From: an uncultured Actinomyces sp.
GTDB lineage: Bacteria > Actinomycetota > Actinomycetes > Actinomycetales > Actinomycetaceae
Reading direction: 5' to 3'
Length of the DNA stretch: 30,366 nucleotides
Assembly: GCA_946998115.1 (NCBI GenBank)
Contig: CAMPYB010000015.1
Coordinates: forward strand, 1 to 30,366
Shown here: piece after piece, positions 19,001-25,712 of the stretch
Numbering within the stretch: position 1 is the first letter of the stretch
How the letters are laid out: each line of letters begins with the position of its first letter
Made by a program: the position numbers and the translations under genes
Notes under the pieces: generated by a model
What the model was told of the DNA's origin: nothing
Seen by the model: only the letters and a program-made list of their open reading frames with translations
Database searches by the model: none

Positions 19001-19702
19001 TCTAGATTTGCAAATAGAGAAGATTATATTAAAAACATTAAAAGACCTGTTCCTAAAAAACCGTCAGATAGAGCTAGGCTTGGTGTGCTATTTCACGAGT
19101 GGGTACAACTCCATGAATGGGATAATGATATTTTGTTCACTCTTGAGCAAGTTGGCGAAGGGCCAGAGATAACAGATTTTGAAAAGAAATTATTGTCCAA
19201 ATGGAAAAACAATTTCTTAAATTTGGAATTAGTTAAAAAATGTGAATTTCTAGAGCAAGAAGATCAGTATGAACTTCCAATAGAATATGAAGAAAAAATA
19301 GATCTTGAAATGAGAAATTTTGATAAGCTTTCAGGCAAAGATTGTTTTGAAGAAAATGCTGAAAAATCTTTAGAAAAATTTTCATCACAAAAATGTGTTA
19401 TGAAAAAAGAAATGTTAATTTGTCGTATAGATGCGGTTTTAAAAGATGAAGAAGGAAATTATATTGTAGTTGATTGGAAAACTGGTAGAGTTCCTGTAGG
19501 TGCAGAAAGAGAACTTTTGGGGATTCAGCTGGGCATATATCGCATAGTTTGGGCTATGAATAATAATATTGAATTATCTAAAGTAAAAGCGTGTTTTGTT
19601 TATGTTGACAGTAATATAATTTTATATTTGGAAGATGTCTTTGATGGTGATTTCAATTATGAATATTTACAAAAAATATTATCAGCCGGAAAAATTATAT
19701 AA
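16019..19702 (+). CDS. adnB: AdnB-like UvrD/PcrA helicase with RecB-family nuclease domain
   Basis: Main motor subunit of the resection complex. All superfamily 1A motifs are intact: Walker A GAGAGKT (residues 44-50), LLDEYQDTS near 281 (motif II), AVGDPKQAIYGWRGAS near 307 (motif III), IMTIHAAKGLEWD near 650 (motif V) and VAFTRAKQTLVLSS near 758 (motif VI). The C-terminal PD-(D/E)XK nuclease carries ICRIDAVL near 1133, VVDWKTGR near 1150 and QLGIYR. A charged, repeat-poor linker of about 200 residues (around 820-1010) separates motor and nuclease. It starts five bases after adnA, so the two are co-transcribed. Followed by an AT-rich inverted repeat and the convergent phosphotransferase-like gene. 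Confidence 0.93.
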   Translation: MTDNNKKYTSLQIARMLGSKYAPTSEQVKIIEAPLDGALLVIAGAGAGKTEVMSSKILYMTLNNLVLPNEILALTFANKAKQELEDRIRARLSKVRRATSDEINYFDEEFLFPHVATYNSFASSIVRNYGYKIGLSPLARLINDAEIMQILNTIVNGWQNDFESDMPISQIPQNVYYIYQKISEHDLEIEDVEKYFNDLAISINNNSSSKGKPKITAEIKNIVDKIQNRKYILPFVQAYMQYKKNYNLLDFADQIRYACKIVSDFPEVVEQLRNKYKVVLLDEYQDTSVSQIQLLSTIFKDHNVVAVGDPKQAIYGWRGASLGAVEDFAKKFADKNSVRFMSLSISWRNSSRILDYANVISQPLQYEFHDDFKMPILRSKPNAPVGQIHVINGIDPQDSFENIAKYVKEYKRSEQTLAIICRRKSSFLAIQKELTKQGIKSQKIGLDGLLMQKVIRDLLAFLKISIDSQNTKYLIRIFDNLNIGVNDMHVFYQWSQYLSEKLTGSRGNLSIIDCLEMLPEVGWHEKNDSSEHGISDLAIERMIYVRDCLRNIRNNFNNSIEWQLKNVINICGLEMQVQVTDDEEQYQALNTIVELARDFENNREFSEFESMLNDENMKLKAFLDWLDMVDQVNEKIDIFTPKADSDTVQIMTIHAAKGLEWDIVVVPEMVECVFPSFNNSKLFQKFGSEKIDPRQTKYSVSGWLTDMSDLPYALRKDKDYLPDFDLLQYCQEETSSNYIKEYKKQIGDYYLLEEARLAYVAFTRAKQTLVLSSFYYNTNSQNRRVQSRYIFTALNECKTITEPLEKYFIPYEQIQENTISRNTLSYWPRLDYEKFLRDTLNNTVLKENNKDLNENGLFSNNFVNANTDIVNEIDVLANVDWRRYEFPNNYSFLKKYADYSLKDLEKEVEDEFGKNSIDASKISIGDVSRETSDFEKDRNTFVKESFDDYSNIFNDKRKAISLIDEIKILFEEKNRSLDNEEYKLPNKIATTSVISRFANREDYIKNIKRPVPKKPSDRARLGVLFHEWVQLHEWDNDILFTLEQVGEGPEITDFEKKLLSKWKNNFLNLELVKKCEFLEQEDQYELPIEYEEKIDLEMRNFDKLSGKDCFEENAEKSLEKFSSQKCVMKKEMLICRIDAVLKDEEGNYIVVDWKTGRVPVGAERELLGIQLGIYRIVWAMNNNIELSKVKACFVYVDSNIILYLEDVFDGDFNYEYLQKILSAGKII

Positions 19703-19732
19703 AATGTTATGCAACACGGAATATAATAATTT

Positions 19733-19810
19733 TGAATTGCATAAATGAGTATGTATTGAGTAAAGTATTTTATAATTTCGAGAATATTAAAATATTTTTT
19801 ATGCAATTCA
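19733..19810. repeat. Inverted repeat between convergent adnB and the kinase-fold gene
   Basis: TGAATTGCATAAA (19733-19745) is perfectly complementary to TTTATGCAATTCA (19798-19810). The 52-base loop contains a further AT-rich dyad (AATATTAAAATATT). It sits in the middle of the 148-base convergent gap and may act as a two-way transcription stop, although the loop is long and there is no distinct T-run. Confidence 0.6.
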
Positions 19811-19850
19811 TATTGTCATATATTTGCTTGTAATTTTTGGTTTTAAATAT

Positions 19851-21251
19851 TTATTTTGGATTTTCATCAGATATATTGTTGTTTGGCATATTTTCTTCTC
19901 TATTTTCGCTTTCTTTTTCATTATCCATATCATTATTTTCGACAGTTTCAGAACTTTTTTGCGTATCTATATTGATTACTGCTGTTGGCTCTTCATCACT
20001 ATTGGAAATGTTTGAAGAGTCTTTTTGCAATTTTTGATTAGATTCTATTTCATTTTCGTCGCCAGTGAGTGCTTGTGACAATTTGAGATCTTGTTTATTT
20101 TCAGTTTCTTTTGAATCTTTTTTATAAAGTGAATCATAGAAATTTATAGTATTTGTTTCGCTTTCAGCATTTGATTGTTTCAATGAAACGATTTTTTCAT
20201 CTATTTTAGAATTATCTAGTTGTAATTGTTGTAATCTTTCTTGGTTTTTACGTTCTATTTCAGCGCGTAAATGACGAGCTTGTTCTTCTGCTTGCATAAG
20301 TTTTTCATGTTTTTGTTTTTCAATTTCCATTTCTTGATCTATTGATGACATCAAATCATGTAGCATTTGTTCAGCGTCATTTACTATGTCGATGTTATTA
20401 GTATGTGTACCATGTAATAACCATTTTAATAACATCAATTCACTGTGTAATTTTGCTCTTTTTATAAATGTTTCAATATCAGGTTGTGGATTTAATTTAT
20501 TATATATTTTAAATATTCTATCTAAAACGTCATTTCCACAAACACCGAATGCCCATGCGAAATCTTGTGCAGGATCTCCTATATGAAGATTATTGAAGTC
20601 TACTATGCCAGTTATTTTATAATTGTTTGCGTAAAATGCATCAGCTGAGAGATTGGCATGTATTACACAAGGTTTCATTCGCCAAAGTGAAACATCTTCT
20701 ATTTGGTTTTCCCATCTAGAGAAAAGCTGTTGAGGAAGTTTTCTAGTTTGCATTCCTTCGTCTAAATCCGCGAGTAGCCTTTTTTGTATTTCAGGTACGT
20801 CATAGCAAGGCAATGAATTATTTAAAGCAATATTTTTGTCCAAAATGTGTATTGAATTTAGAGCTTTCGCTATAGAAGAAGCGTATTTGCTCGAAAAAAA
20901 GAGTTCTTTTTCATTTAGTGGTTTGCCTGAAATGTTTTTAAAAATATAAGCATTTCCTAGGTTATTTATTTTATATGCAGCTATAGGTACTAGTGTTTCT
21001 AAAGGAAAATTGTTATTTTCTCTTATTTTTTTTAAATCTAATAGTATGCTACAGTGACGGTCTAAAATTACTGCGGCGTTTTTAGTTTTGGGAGCTGTTA
21101 TAACGTAATTATTGTTTTTGTCGTCAACTATTCCAGTTGTTAAAAATTCATCTGATTGAGTTTGAGGCATGCTAGTTTTAGTTATTTTTAAAGTAGGCAA
21201 AGCTGCTGATGCCAAAGCAGCTAAAGAAACATATTTATTGGATTTATACAC
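19851..21251 (-). CDS. Aminoglycoside-phosphotransferase-fold protein with acidic coiled-coil tail, catalytic Asp absent
   Basis: Residues 1-290 look like the APH/choline-kinase fold: VSLAALASAALPTL at the N-terminus, VIHANLSADAFYAN near 197 in the catalytic-loop position, and IVDFNNLHIGDPAQDFAW near 217 with the Mg-binding Asp. The usual HGDxxxxN is HANLSADA, so the catalytic-base Asp and the Asn are both replaced; a pseudokinase or altered chemistry is possible. Residues about 300-345 are Glu/Gln/Lys-rich and heptad-like (coiled coil), and the rest is an acidic, Asn/Ser/Glu-rich, probably disordered tail. The start used is GTG 21251, without a visible ribosome site. A phosphotransferase-like gene next to the AdnAB-type helicases is, as I recall, common in actinobacteria. 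Substrate unknown. Confidence 0.75.
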   Translation of the reverse strand: MYKSNKYVSLAALASAALPTLKITKTSMPQTQSDEFLTTGIVDDKNNNYVITAPKTKNAAVILDRHCSILLDLKKIRENNNFPLETLVPIAAYKINNLGNAYIFKNISGKPLNEKELFFSSKYASSIAKALNSIHILDKNIALNNSLPCYDVPEIQKRLLADLDEGMQTRKLPQQLFSRWENQIEDVSLWRMKPCVIHANLSADAFYANNYKITGIVDFNNLHIGDPAQDFAWAFGVCGNDVLDRIFKIYNKLNPQPDIETFIKRAKLHSELMLLKWLLHGTHTNNIDIVNDAEQMLHDLMSSIDQEMEIEKQKHEKLMQAEEQARHLRAEIERKNQERLQQLQLDNSKIDEKIVSLKQSNAESETNTINFYDSLYKKDSKETENKQDLKLSQALTGDENEIESNQKLQKDSSNISNSDEEPTAVINIDTQKSSETVENNDMDNEKESENREENMPNNNISDENPK

Positions 21252-21377
21252 ATATAAAATAGTATGTGCTTTATATGTTAAGTATCAAATTTAAAAGCAT
21301 TATTTTTAATTATTATTTGAAAAAAATAAATTTATTTCTTCTAGTATATTGTATAAAGCATGTAATATTTTCAAACT

Positions 21378-21415
21378 GGTATAAAACTGATGTGTAAAAT
21401 TGAAAACTGTATAAT
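21378..21415 (+). promoter_or_regulatory. Candidate prfB promoter region
   Basis: Two -10-like sequences lie in the 221-base divergent gap before prfB: an extended TGGTATAAA (21377-21385) and a perfect TATAAT (21410-21415). Neither has a convincing -35. Either would give a leader of about 50 to 80 bases before the TTG start. Confidence 0.35.
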
Positions 21416-21472
21416 AAAATTATTAAAATGGCATTGAGAAATTGTAGATTATAAGAAAGTGGCTAAGTTAAA

Positions 21473-22600
21473 TTGTCTTTAGAATATGGTAGTGAAATAC
21501 AAAAATTACAATCTGTATTGGATTCAATAAAAGCTGTAAATGATCCGACAAAATTGAAAGAAAAGATAGATGATTTAACTTCGCAAGCAAGTTTACCTGA
21601 CTTATGGGATGACGCTCAGAATGCGCAAGAAATTACTTCTAAGCTTGCTCACGCGCAATCTGAATTGGCAAAATTGGAAAAATTGCAAAATAAAATTACT
21701 GATTTGAAAACATTGTCACAAATGGTTGAAGAAGAAAATGATCCTGAATTGAAAAAGGAACTTTGCTCAGAATATAGCGATTTGGAAAAAGAATTGTCAG
21801 ATTTAGAAATAACTACATTGTTATCTGGTGAATATGATGAAAGGCAAGCAGTTGTTACTATAAGATCCGGCGCTGGAGGAGTTGATGCGGCTGATTTTAC
21901 ACAAATGCTTTTGAGAATGTATATAAGATGGGCTGAAAGAAATAAGTATCCAATAAAGATTTTGGATACATCTTATGCTGAAGAAGGCGGGTTGAAATCT
22001 GCAACTTTTGAAGTAAAAGCTCCTTTTGCTTATGGCACATTATCTACTGAAGCAGGTACGCATAGGCTGGTCCGTATTTCGCCTTTTGATAATCAAGGTC
22101 GCAGGCATACGTCTTTTGCTGCTGTTGAAGTTATTCCTTTGATAGAACAAACTGATCATATAGACATTCCAGAAAATGAACTTAAAATTGATGTTTTCAG
22201 ATCTTCAGGACCTGGTGGTCAATCGGTTAATACTACAGATTCAGCTGTGCGTATGACGCATATACCAACAGGTATTGTAGTATCTATGCAAAATGAAAAA
22301 TCGCAAATACAAAATCGTGCTGCTGCATTGCGTGTGTTGCAGTCGCGTTTGTTGCATTTGCGTCGCGAACAAGAAGCTGCAGAGAAAAAGGCTTTGGCTG
22401 GTGATGTTAAAGCTAGTTGGGGAGATCAGATGCGTTCTTATGTCTTGCATCCTTATCAAATGGTGAAAGATTTGCGTACAGATTGCGAATCAGGCAATAC
22501 TACAGCTATTTTTGATGGGGAAATTGACGATTTTATAAATGCGGGTATAAGATGGCGAAAACAAAAAGAATTGGAAGAAAATGCGTCTAAAAATGGTTAA
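21473..22600 (+). CDS. prfB: Peptide chain release factor 2
   Basis: Class I release factor that reads UGA and UAA stop codons. The stop-codon recognition tripeptide SPF in RISPFDNQGRRHTSF (near residue 201) identifies RF2 rather than RF1, and the GGQ peptidyl-hydrolysis motif in SSGPGGQSVNTTDSAVRMTH lies near 246. The helical N-terminal domain is complete and in one frame; the 375 residues are full length, so no programmed +1 frameshift of the E. coli type is needed. The start is TTG 21473, with only a weak AGAAAGTGG upstream; no better start gives the conserved N-terminus. It is followed after 57 bases by ftsE, the usual actinobacterial order. Confidence 0.97.
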   Translation: MSLEYGSEIQKLQSVLDSIKAVNDPTKLKEKIDDLTSQASLPDLWDDAQNAQEITSKLAHAQSELAKLEKLQNKITDLKTLSQMVEEENDPELKKELCSEYSDLEKELSDLEITTLLSGEYDERQAVVTIRSGAGGVDAADFTQMLLRMYIRWAERNKYPIKILDTSYAEEGGLKSATFEVKAPFAYGTLSTEAGTHRLVRISPFDNQGRRHTSFAAVEVIPLIEQTDHIDIPENELKIDVFRSSGPGGQSVNTTDSAVRMTHIPTGIVVSMQNEKSQIQNRAAALRVLQSRLLHLRREQEAAEKKALAGDVKASWGDQMRSYVLHPYQMVKDLRTDCESGNTTAIFDGEIDDFINAGIRWRKQKELEENASKNG

Positions 22601-22657
22601 GGTTTTTGCGTGTAAGATTTGTTAAATGTATTATAAGCTGTGTTGGTATTTTGAAAG

Positions 22658-23356
22658 ATGAGAGAAATGATAAAACTAGAACATATAACAAAGATATATA
22701 AGAAAGGTGCTAGACCGGCTTTAGATGATGTATCTTTGGAAATCGAGGAAAATGATTTTGTCTTTTTGGTTGGTGCCTCGGGTTCTGGTAAGTCTACATT
22801 TTTGAGTTTAATATTGAGTGAAGAAAGACCTACTTCTGGCAGAATATTTGTGTTGGAACAGGATTTGACTAGGATTACAAGACGTAGGGTTCCATATTTT
22901 AGACGTCAAGTTGGCACGGTTTTCCAAGATTTTAGACTTTTGAGTAATAAGAGTGTGTTTGATAATGTGGCTATTGCTCAGCAAGTTATTGGTGTGCCGA
23001 AAGAAAAGATTTATAAAAATGTTATTGAAGTTTTGGATTTAGTGGGTCTTTTAGGTAAAGAAAATCGTTTACCTCATGAACTTTCTGGTGGTGAACAGCA
23101 ACGTGTAGCTATAGCTAGAGCAATGGTTAATAAGCCTAGGTTGCTTTTAGCAGATGAGCCTACAGGTAATTTAGATCCTAGTACGTCTATTAGTATTATG
23201 AGCTTGTTGGATAGAATTAATCGTAAAGGTACTACTGTTGTAATGGCTACGCATGATGATGAAATTGTTGATCAGATGAGAAGACGTGTTGTGGAATTGG
23301 ATGAGGGTAGGATTATCCGCGATCAATCTCGTGGCGTGTATGGGGTAAGCAGGTAA
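22658..23356 (+). CDS. ftsE: Cell division ATP-binding protein FtsE
   Basis: ABC ATPase partner of FtsX at the divisome, where the pair transmits ATP hydrolysis to periplasmic or extracellular peptidoglycan hydrolases. Walker A GASGSGKST (residues 38-46), Q-loop VFQDFR, signature LSGGEQQR near 143, Walker B LLLADEPTGNLDP near 165 and the H-loop ATHD are all intact; 232 residues is normal. The ATG at 22658 lacks a good ribosome site, and the third-codon ATG, giving MIKLEH, is an alternative. The FtsX start follows after four bases. Confidence 0.97.
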   Translation: MREMIKLEHITKIYKKGARPALDDVSLEIEENDFVFLVGASGSGKSTFLSLILSEERPTSGRIFVLEQDLTRITRRRVPYFRRQVGTVFQDFRLLSNKSVFDNVAIAQQVIGVPKEKIYKNVIEVLDLVGLLGKENRLPHELSGGEQQRVAIARAMVNKPRLLLADEPTGNLDPSTSISIMSLLDRINRKGTTVVMATHDDEIVDQMRRRVVELDEGRIIRDQSRGVYGVSR

Positions 23357-23360
23357 AAGT

Positions 23361-24275
23361 ATGCGTATAAAATTTGTGCTTTCGCAAGTTTGGCAAGGTC
23401 TTAAAACTAATGTTACGATGACTATTGCTGTGGCTTTGGTTACGTTTATTTCATTGCTGTTTGTCGGGTCAGCCGCTTTGTTGCAGATACAAATTGATAA
23501 TATTCGTGACGAGTGGTATGACAAAGTCGAGATTACTGTTTCTATGTGCGTTGAGGGTGATCCGTCTACGAATTGTAATGGTAAAGAAGCGACTAAAGAA
23601 CAAATCGATAATACAGAGCGTGCGATTAAATCTGATGCTTTGAAATCGTATGTTCAGAAAGTGTATTTTGAGAGTAAGAAGCAGGCGTATCGTAATTTCA
23701 AGAAAACTTTGGGTAGTACTGCTTTAGGGCAGGGCACGACTGCTGATATGTTGCCAGTGTCTTTCAGAATTAAGCTTGTGAATCCTGAACAATATGATGT
23801 TATACAAAAGAAGTTGGCAAATCAGCCAGGTGTTCAATCTGTTATAGATCAGAAAAAGATTCTACAACCGTTGTTTACAATGTTAAATGCTGGTACTGTC
23901 ATGAGTTTAGGCATTGCTGCTGTTATGGTTGTTGTAGCAATTTTGTTGATTACTACAACGATTAAGTTGTCAGCTATGTCGAGGCGCAAAGAAACGTCTA
24001 TTATGCGTTTTGTGGGAGCTTCTAATTTGTTTATTCAGCTTCCTTTCATGCTTGAAGGAGCTATATCCGCTTTGATTGGCGCTGTTTTAGCTGTTTCGAC
24101 TTTATTCGCAAGTGTTCATTTCTTGATTGATGGATGGTTCAGATATTCATTCCCTCTAGTAAATTTTGTTGGCATGTGGGATGTTTTGCTTGTGTCTCCA
24201 TTCTTAATTTTAGCTGCTATTATTTTGGCAGGAGTTGCTTCTATAGTATCTTTGGGAAGATATACCAAAGTGTAG
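23361..24275 (+). CDS. ftsX: Cell division permease-like protein FtsX
   Basis: Membrane partner of FtsE. One transmembrane helix lies at residues about 17-42 (TMTIAVALVTFISLLFVGSA), then an extracellular domain to about 170, then three more helices (around 175-200, 225-250 and 270-300), the FtsX topology; 304 residues is typical. The extracellular domain holds two cysteines (SMCVEGDPSTNC, near 57 and 66) that could form a disulphide loop; this region contacts RipC-like hydrolases in mycobacteria. An AGGTAAAAGT at the end of ftsE serves as ribosome site. A short dyad (24291-24308) follows the stop. Confidence 0.96.
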   Translation: MRIKFVLSQVWQGLKTNVTMTIAVALVTFISLLFVGSAALLQIQIDNIRDEWYDKVEITVSMCVEGDPSTNCNGKEATKEQIDNTERAIKSDALKSYVQKVYFESKKQAYRNFKKTLGSTALGQGTTADMLPVSFRIKLVNPEQYDVIQKKLANQPGVQSVIDQKKILQPLFTMLNAGTVMSLGIAAVMVVVAILLITTTIKLSAMSRRKETSIMRFVGASNLFIQLPFMLEGAISALIGAVLAVSTLFASVHFLIDGWFRYSFPLVNFVGMWDVLLVSPFLILAAIILAGVASIVSLGRYTKV

Positions 24276-24290
24276 ATTTGTTTGCTTGAG

Positions 24291-24308
24291 ATAGCGTGCA
24301 CGTGCTAT
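24291..24308. repeat. Dyad-symmetric element after ftsX
   Basis: The 18-base ATAGCGTGCACGTGCTAT has ATAGC/GCTAT arms around a GC-rich core and lies 16 bases after the ftsX stop. It is short for a terminator hairpin and has no T-run, so an operator or weak attenuator is equally possible. Confidence 0.4.
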
Positions 24309-24356
24309 ATGTAGGAATGTATTTGTAGAGGCTCTGTGTAAGTATTTGTTTACTTG

Positions 24357-24385
24357 TTGCTTTTATTCCACTATTTTAGTACCAT
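24357..24385 (+). promoter_or_regulatory. Candidate smpB promoter of TACCAT type
   Basis: TTGCTT (24357-24362), a 17-base spacer and TACCAT (24380-24385) would start transcription about 28 bases before the smpB ATG. The TTTTAG just before TACCAT is shared with the element at 25582-25593. Confidence 0.35.
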
Positions 24386-24419
24386 ATTTTGTTACGGGTT
24401 TATCTTTAGGAGTAGGGTT

Positions 24420-24950
24420 ATGGCTAAAATGTCTGCAGTCAGGAAAATGACTGAGGCAGAGAAAGCTAAGCAGATGGCTGATGCTAAAAAAGTCGTTGCT
24501 AGAAATAAAAAAGCTTTTCATGATTACTATATTGAAGATAAATTGGAAGCTGGGCTTTCGCTTAGAGGGACTGAAGTAAAAGCTTTGCGCGCAGGTCGTG
24601 CTAGTTTGTCGCAATCTTGGGTTGAAATTGATAGTGATGGTGAAGTTTGGGCTCAAGGAGTTAATATTCCTGAATATTCTTATGGCACTTGGACTAATCA
24701 CGCTCCTAAGCGTAAAAGAAAACTGTTATTGCATAAGAAAGAGATTGTTAAATTTTCTTTGAAAGTGCAAGCAAAAGGTTATACAATAGTGCCTTTGGAG
24801 CTTTATTTCATTCATGGAAGAGCGAAGCTTGAAATAGCTTTGGCTCGTGGTAAACAAGAATGGGATAAAAGACAAGCTTTGCGTGAGAAACAAGATAATC
24901 GTGAAGCTCAGCGAGCTATGAAAGAATTTTCTAAATACAAGTCATTTTAA
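24420..24950 (+). CDS. smpB: SsrA-binding protein SmpB
   Basis: Binds tmRNA, which is encoded immediately downstream, and mimics the missing codon-anticodon arm during rescue of stalled ribosomes. The conserved GLSLRGTEVKALRAGRASLS region, the KRKRKLLLHKKEI segment, LELYFIHGRAKLEIALARGK and the C-terminal DKRQALREKQDNREAQRAMK helix are all present. ATG 24420 has AGGAGTAGG upstream and gives 176 residues; the frame stays open back to 24354, but that extension is hydrophobic and unlike SmpB. The roughly 20-residue Lys/Met-rich N-terminus before VVARNKKAFHDY is a small extension over E. coli SmpB. Confidence 0.97.
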   Translation: MAKMSAVRKMTEAEKAKQMADAKKVVARNKKAFHDYYIEDKLEAGLSLRGTEVKALRAGRASLSQSWVEIDSDGEVWAQGVNIPEYSYGTWTNHAPKRKRKLLLHKKEIVKFSLKVQAKGYTIVPLELYFIHGRAKLEIALARGKQEWDKRQALREKQDNREAQRAMKEFSKYKSF

Positions 24951-24996
24951 GTATTGATTTGTGAATGTGGATATTCTGTTATTGTGAATTAAATAG

Positions 24997-25366
24997 GGGA
25001 TGATCGGTTTCGACGGTGAATGTTGATTCAGGGGAAGCGGGTCGAGGATGAGATTCATCTCGTGATGCTATCTCGAAAATATAGGTGCCAAAAATACACG
25101 CACCGATTTCGCACTTGCAGCATAATTTAGCAAGTTTATAAGCGAATCCGTCATACTGTGACTGCTTCCATCGCAGGTTTATGGCGTCGAATTTGGGAGC
25201 CACTGGAATTGCGGTTTGTTTTCGGTCGTAATTTAACTTTTAGAGAACTGGGCTTGAAGCATCTTGCCTAGGTGTATGTGAAAGCCGAGAAATTTTATTC
25301 TAGGATGCACCCGGAGAAGTCCTGAGGGGTGTTCATCGGACCGGGGTTCGATTCCCCGCATCTCCA
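24997..25366 (+). ncRNA. ssrA: Transfer-messenger RNA
   Basis: The alanine-tRNA-like ends are clear: 5' GGGGATG pairs with 3' CATCTCC, including the G3-U70 pair that alanyl-tRNA synthetase recognises, next to the D-loop-like ATCGGTTTCGACGG and the T-arm GGGGTTCGATTCCCC. The discriminator is A and CCA is not encoded. The tag reading frame (25087-25125) encodes AKNTRTDFALAA followed by TAA, ending in the LAA degron. The tag is bifidobacterium-like as I recall those. The gene follows smpB by 46 bases. Confidence 0.97.
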
Positions 25367-25372
25367 CTATTT

Positions 25373-25412
25373 AGGCAGGTGTATTTTTATTAAAGTGCAT
25401 CTGCCTTTTTTT
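25373..25412 (+). terminator. Intrinsic terminator of ssrA
   Basis: AGGCAG (25373-25378) pairs with CTGCCT (25401-25406), with weaker pairing inward, followed directly by a run of Ts (25405-25412). It begins seven bases after the tmRNA 3' end. Confidence 0.9.
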
Positions 25413-25658
25413 GATTAAAAATTTTATTTTAGAACTTTAATGTTTTGTGTATAAATTGCTCGAAATGATTTAAGTGAATATTTTTATTTATGTGTTTGCT
25501 AGATTTTTATAATTGAAAAATTGTGTACAATATCTTTGATTGTATATTTACTAAAGTTTTGCTAGTTGTATGTATTTATTGTTTTAGTACCATTTGTAAG
25601 AAAAAATTGCTTGAGTACAATGTTTTATATAAATTAAATGTAAAAAAAACTTAAAACA
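25413..25658. other. AT-rich intergenic stretch without a gene
   Basis: Between the ssrA terminator and the promoter of the SAM enzyme I find no open frame with a ribosome site and no RNA gene. The only structured item is the promoter-like element at 25566-25593. I looked for a SAM or other riboswitch ahead of the SAM enzyme and recognised none. Confidence 0.6.
25566..25593 (+). promoter_or_regulatory. TACCAT-type promoter-like element
   Basis: TTGTAT (25566-25571), a 16-base spacer and TACCAT (25588-25593) with flanks TTTTAG and TTGTA. The 17-mer 25582-25598 matches the reverse complement of 1941-1957 at 16 positions. It lies about 120 bases upstream of the SAM enzyme start. Confidence 0.3.
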
Positions 25659-25667
25659 TGTTATACT
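25659..25667 (+). promoter_or_regulatory. Extended -10 promoter of the SAM enzyme-ECF operon
   Basis: TGTTATACT is an extended -10 (TGn plus TATACT). Transcription from it would begin near 25674, downstream of the ATG at 25671, which supports the internal TTG at 25713 as the true start. No good -35 is visible, as is common with extended -10 promoters. Confidence 0.55.
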
Positions 25668-25712
25668 TGTATGCGTATCCTCTCTTGCAAGAAAAGTAAA
25701 GGAGCTTTTTCT

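Noticed and set aside
21428..21454. Eight-codon frame MALRNCRL before prfB, as a possible leader peptide
   Set aside because: No ribosome site and no attenuator hairpin after it; only its position close to a predicted transcription start is suggestive.
21471..21485. CTTTAG near the prfB start as a frameshift site
   Set aside because: The real site is CTT TGA at about codon 25 after a Shine-Dalgarno-like sequence; here the stop would be UAG, which RF2 does not read, and the gene is already in one frame.
25413..25712. A SAM-sensing riboswitch ahead of the SAM hydroxide adenosyltransferase
   Set aside because: The region is AT-rich without the paired helices and conserved core I would expect; no anti-terminator pair found.
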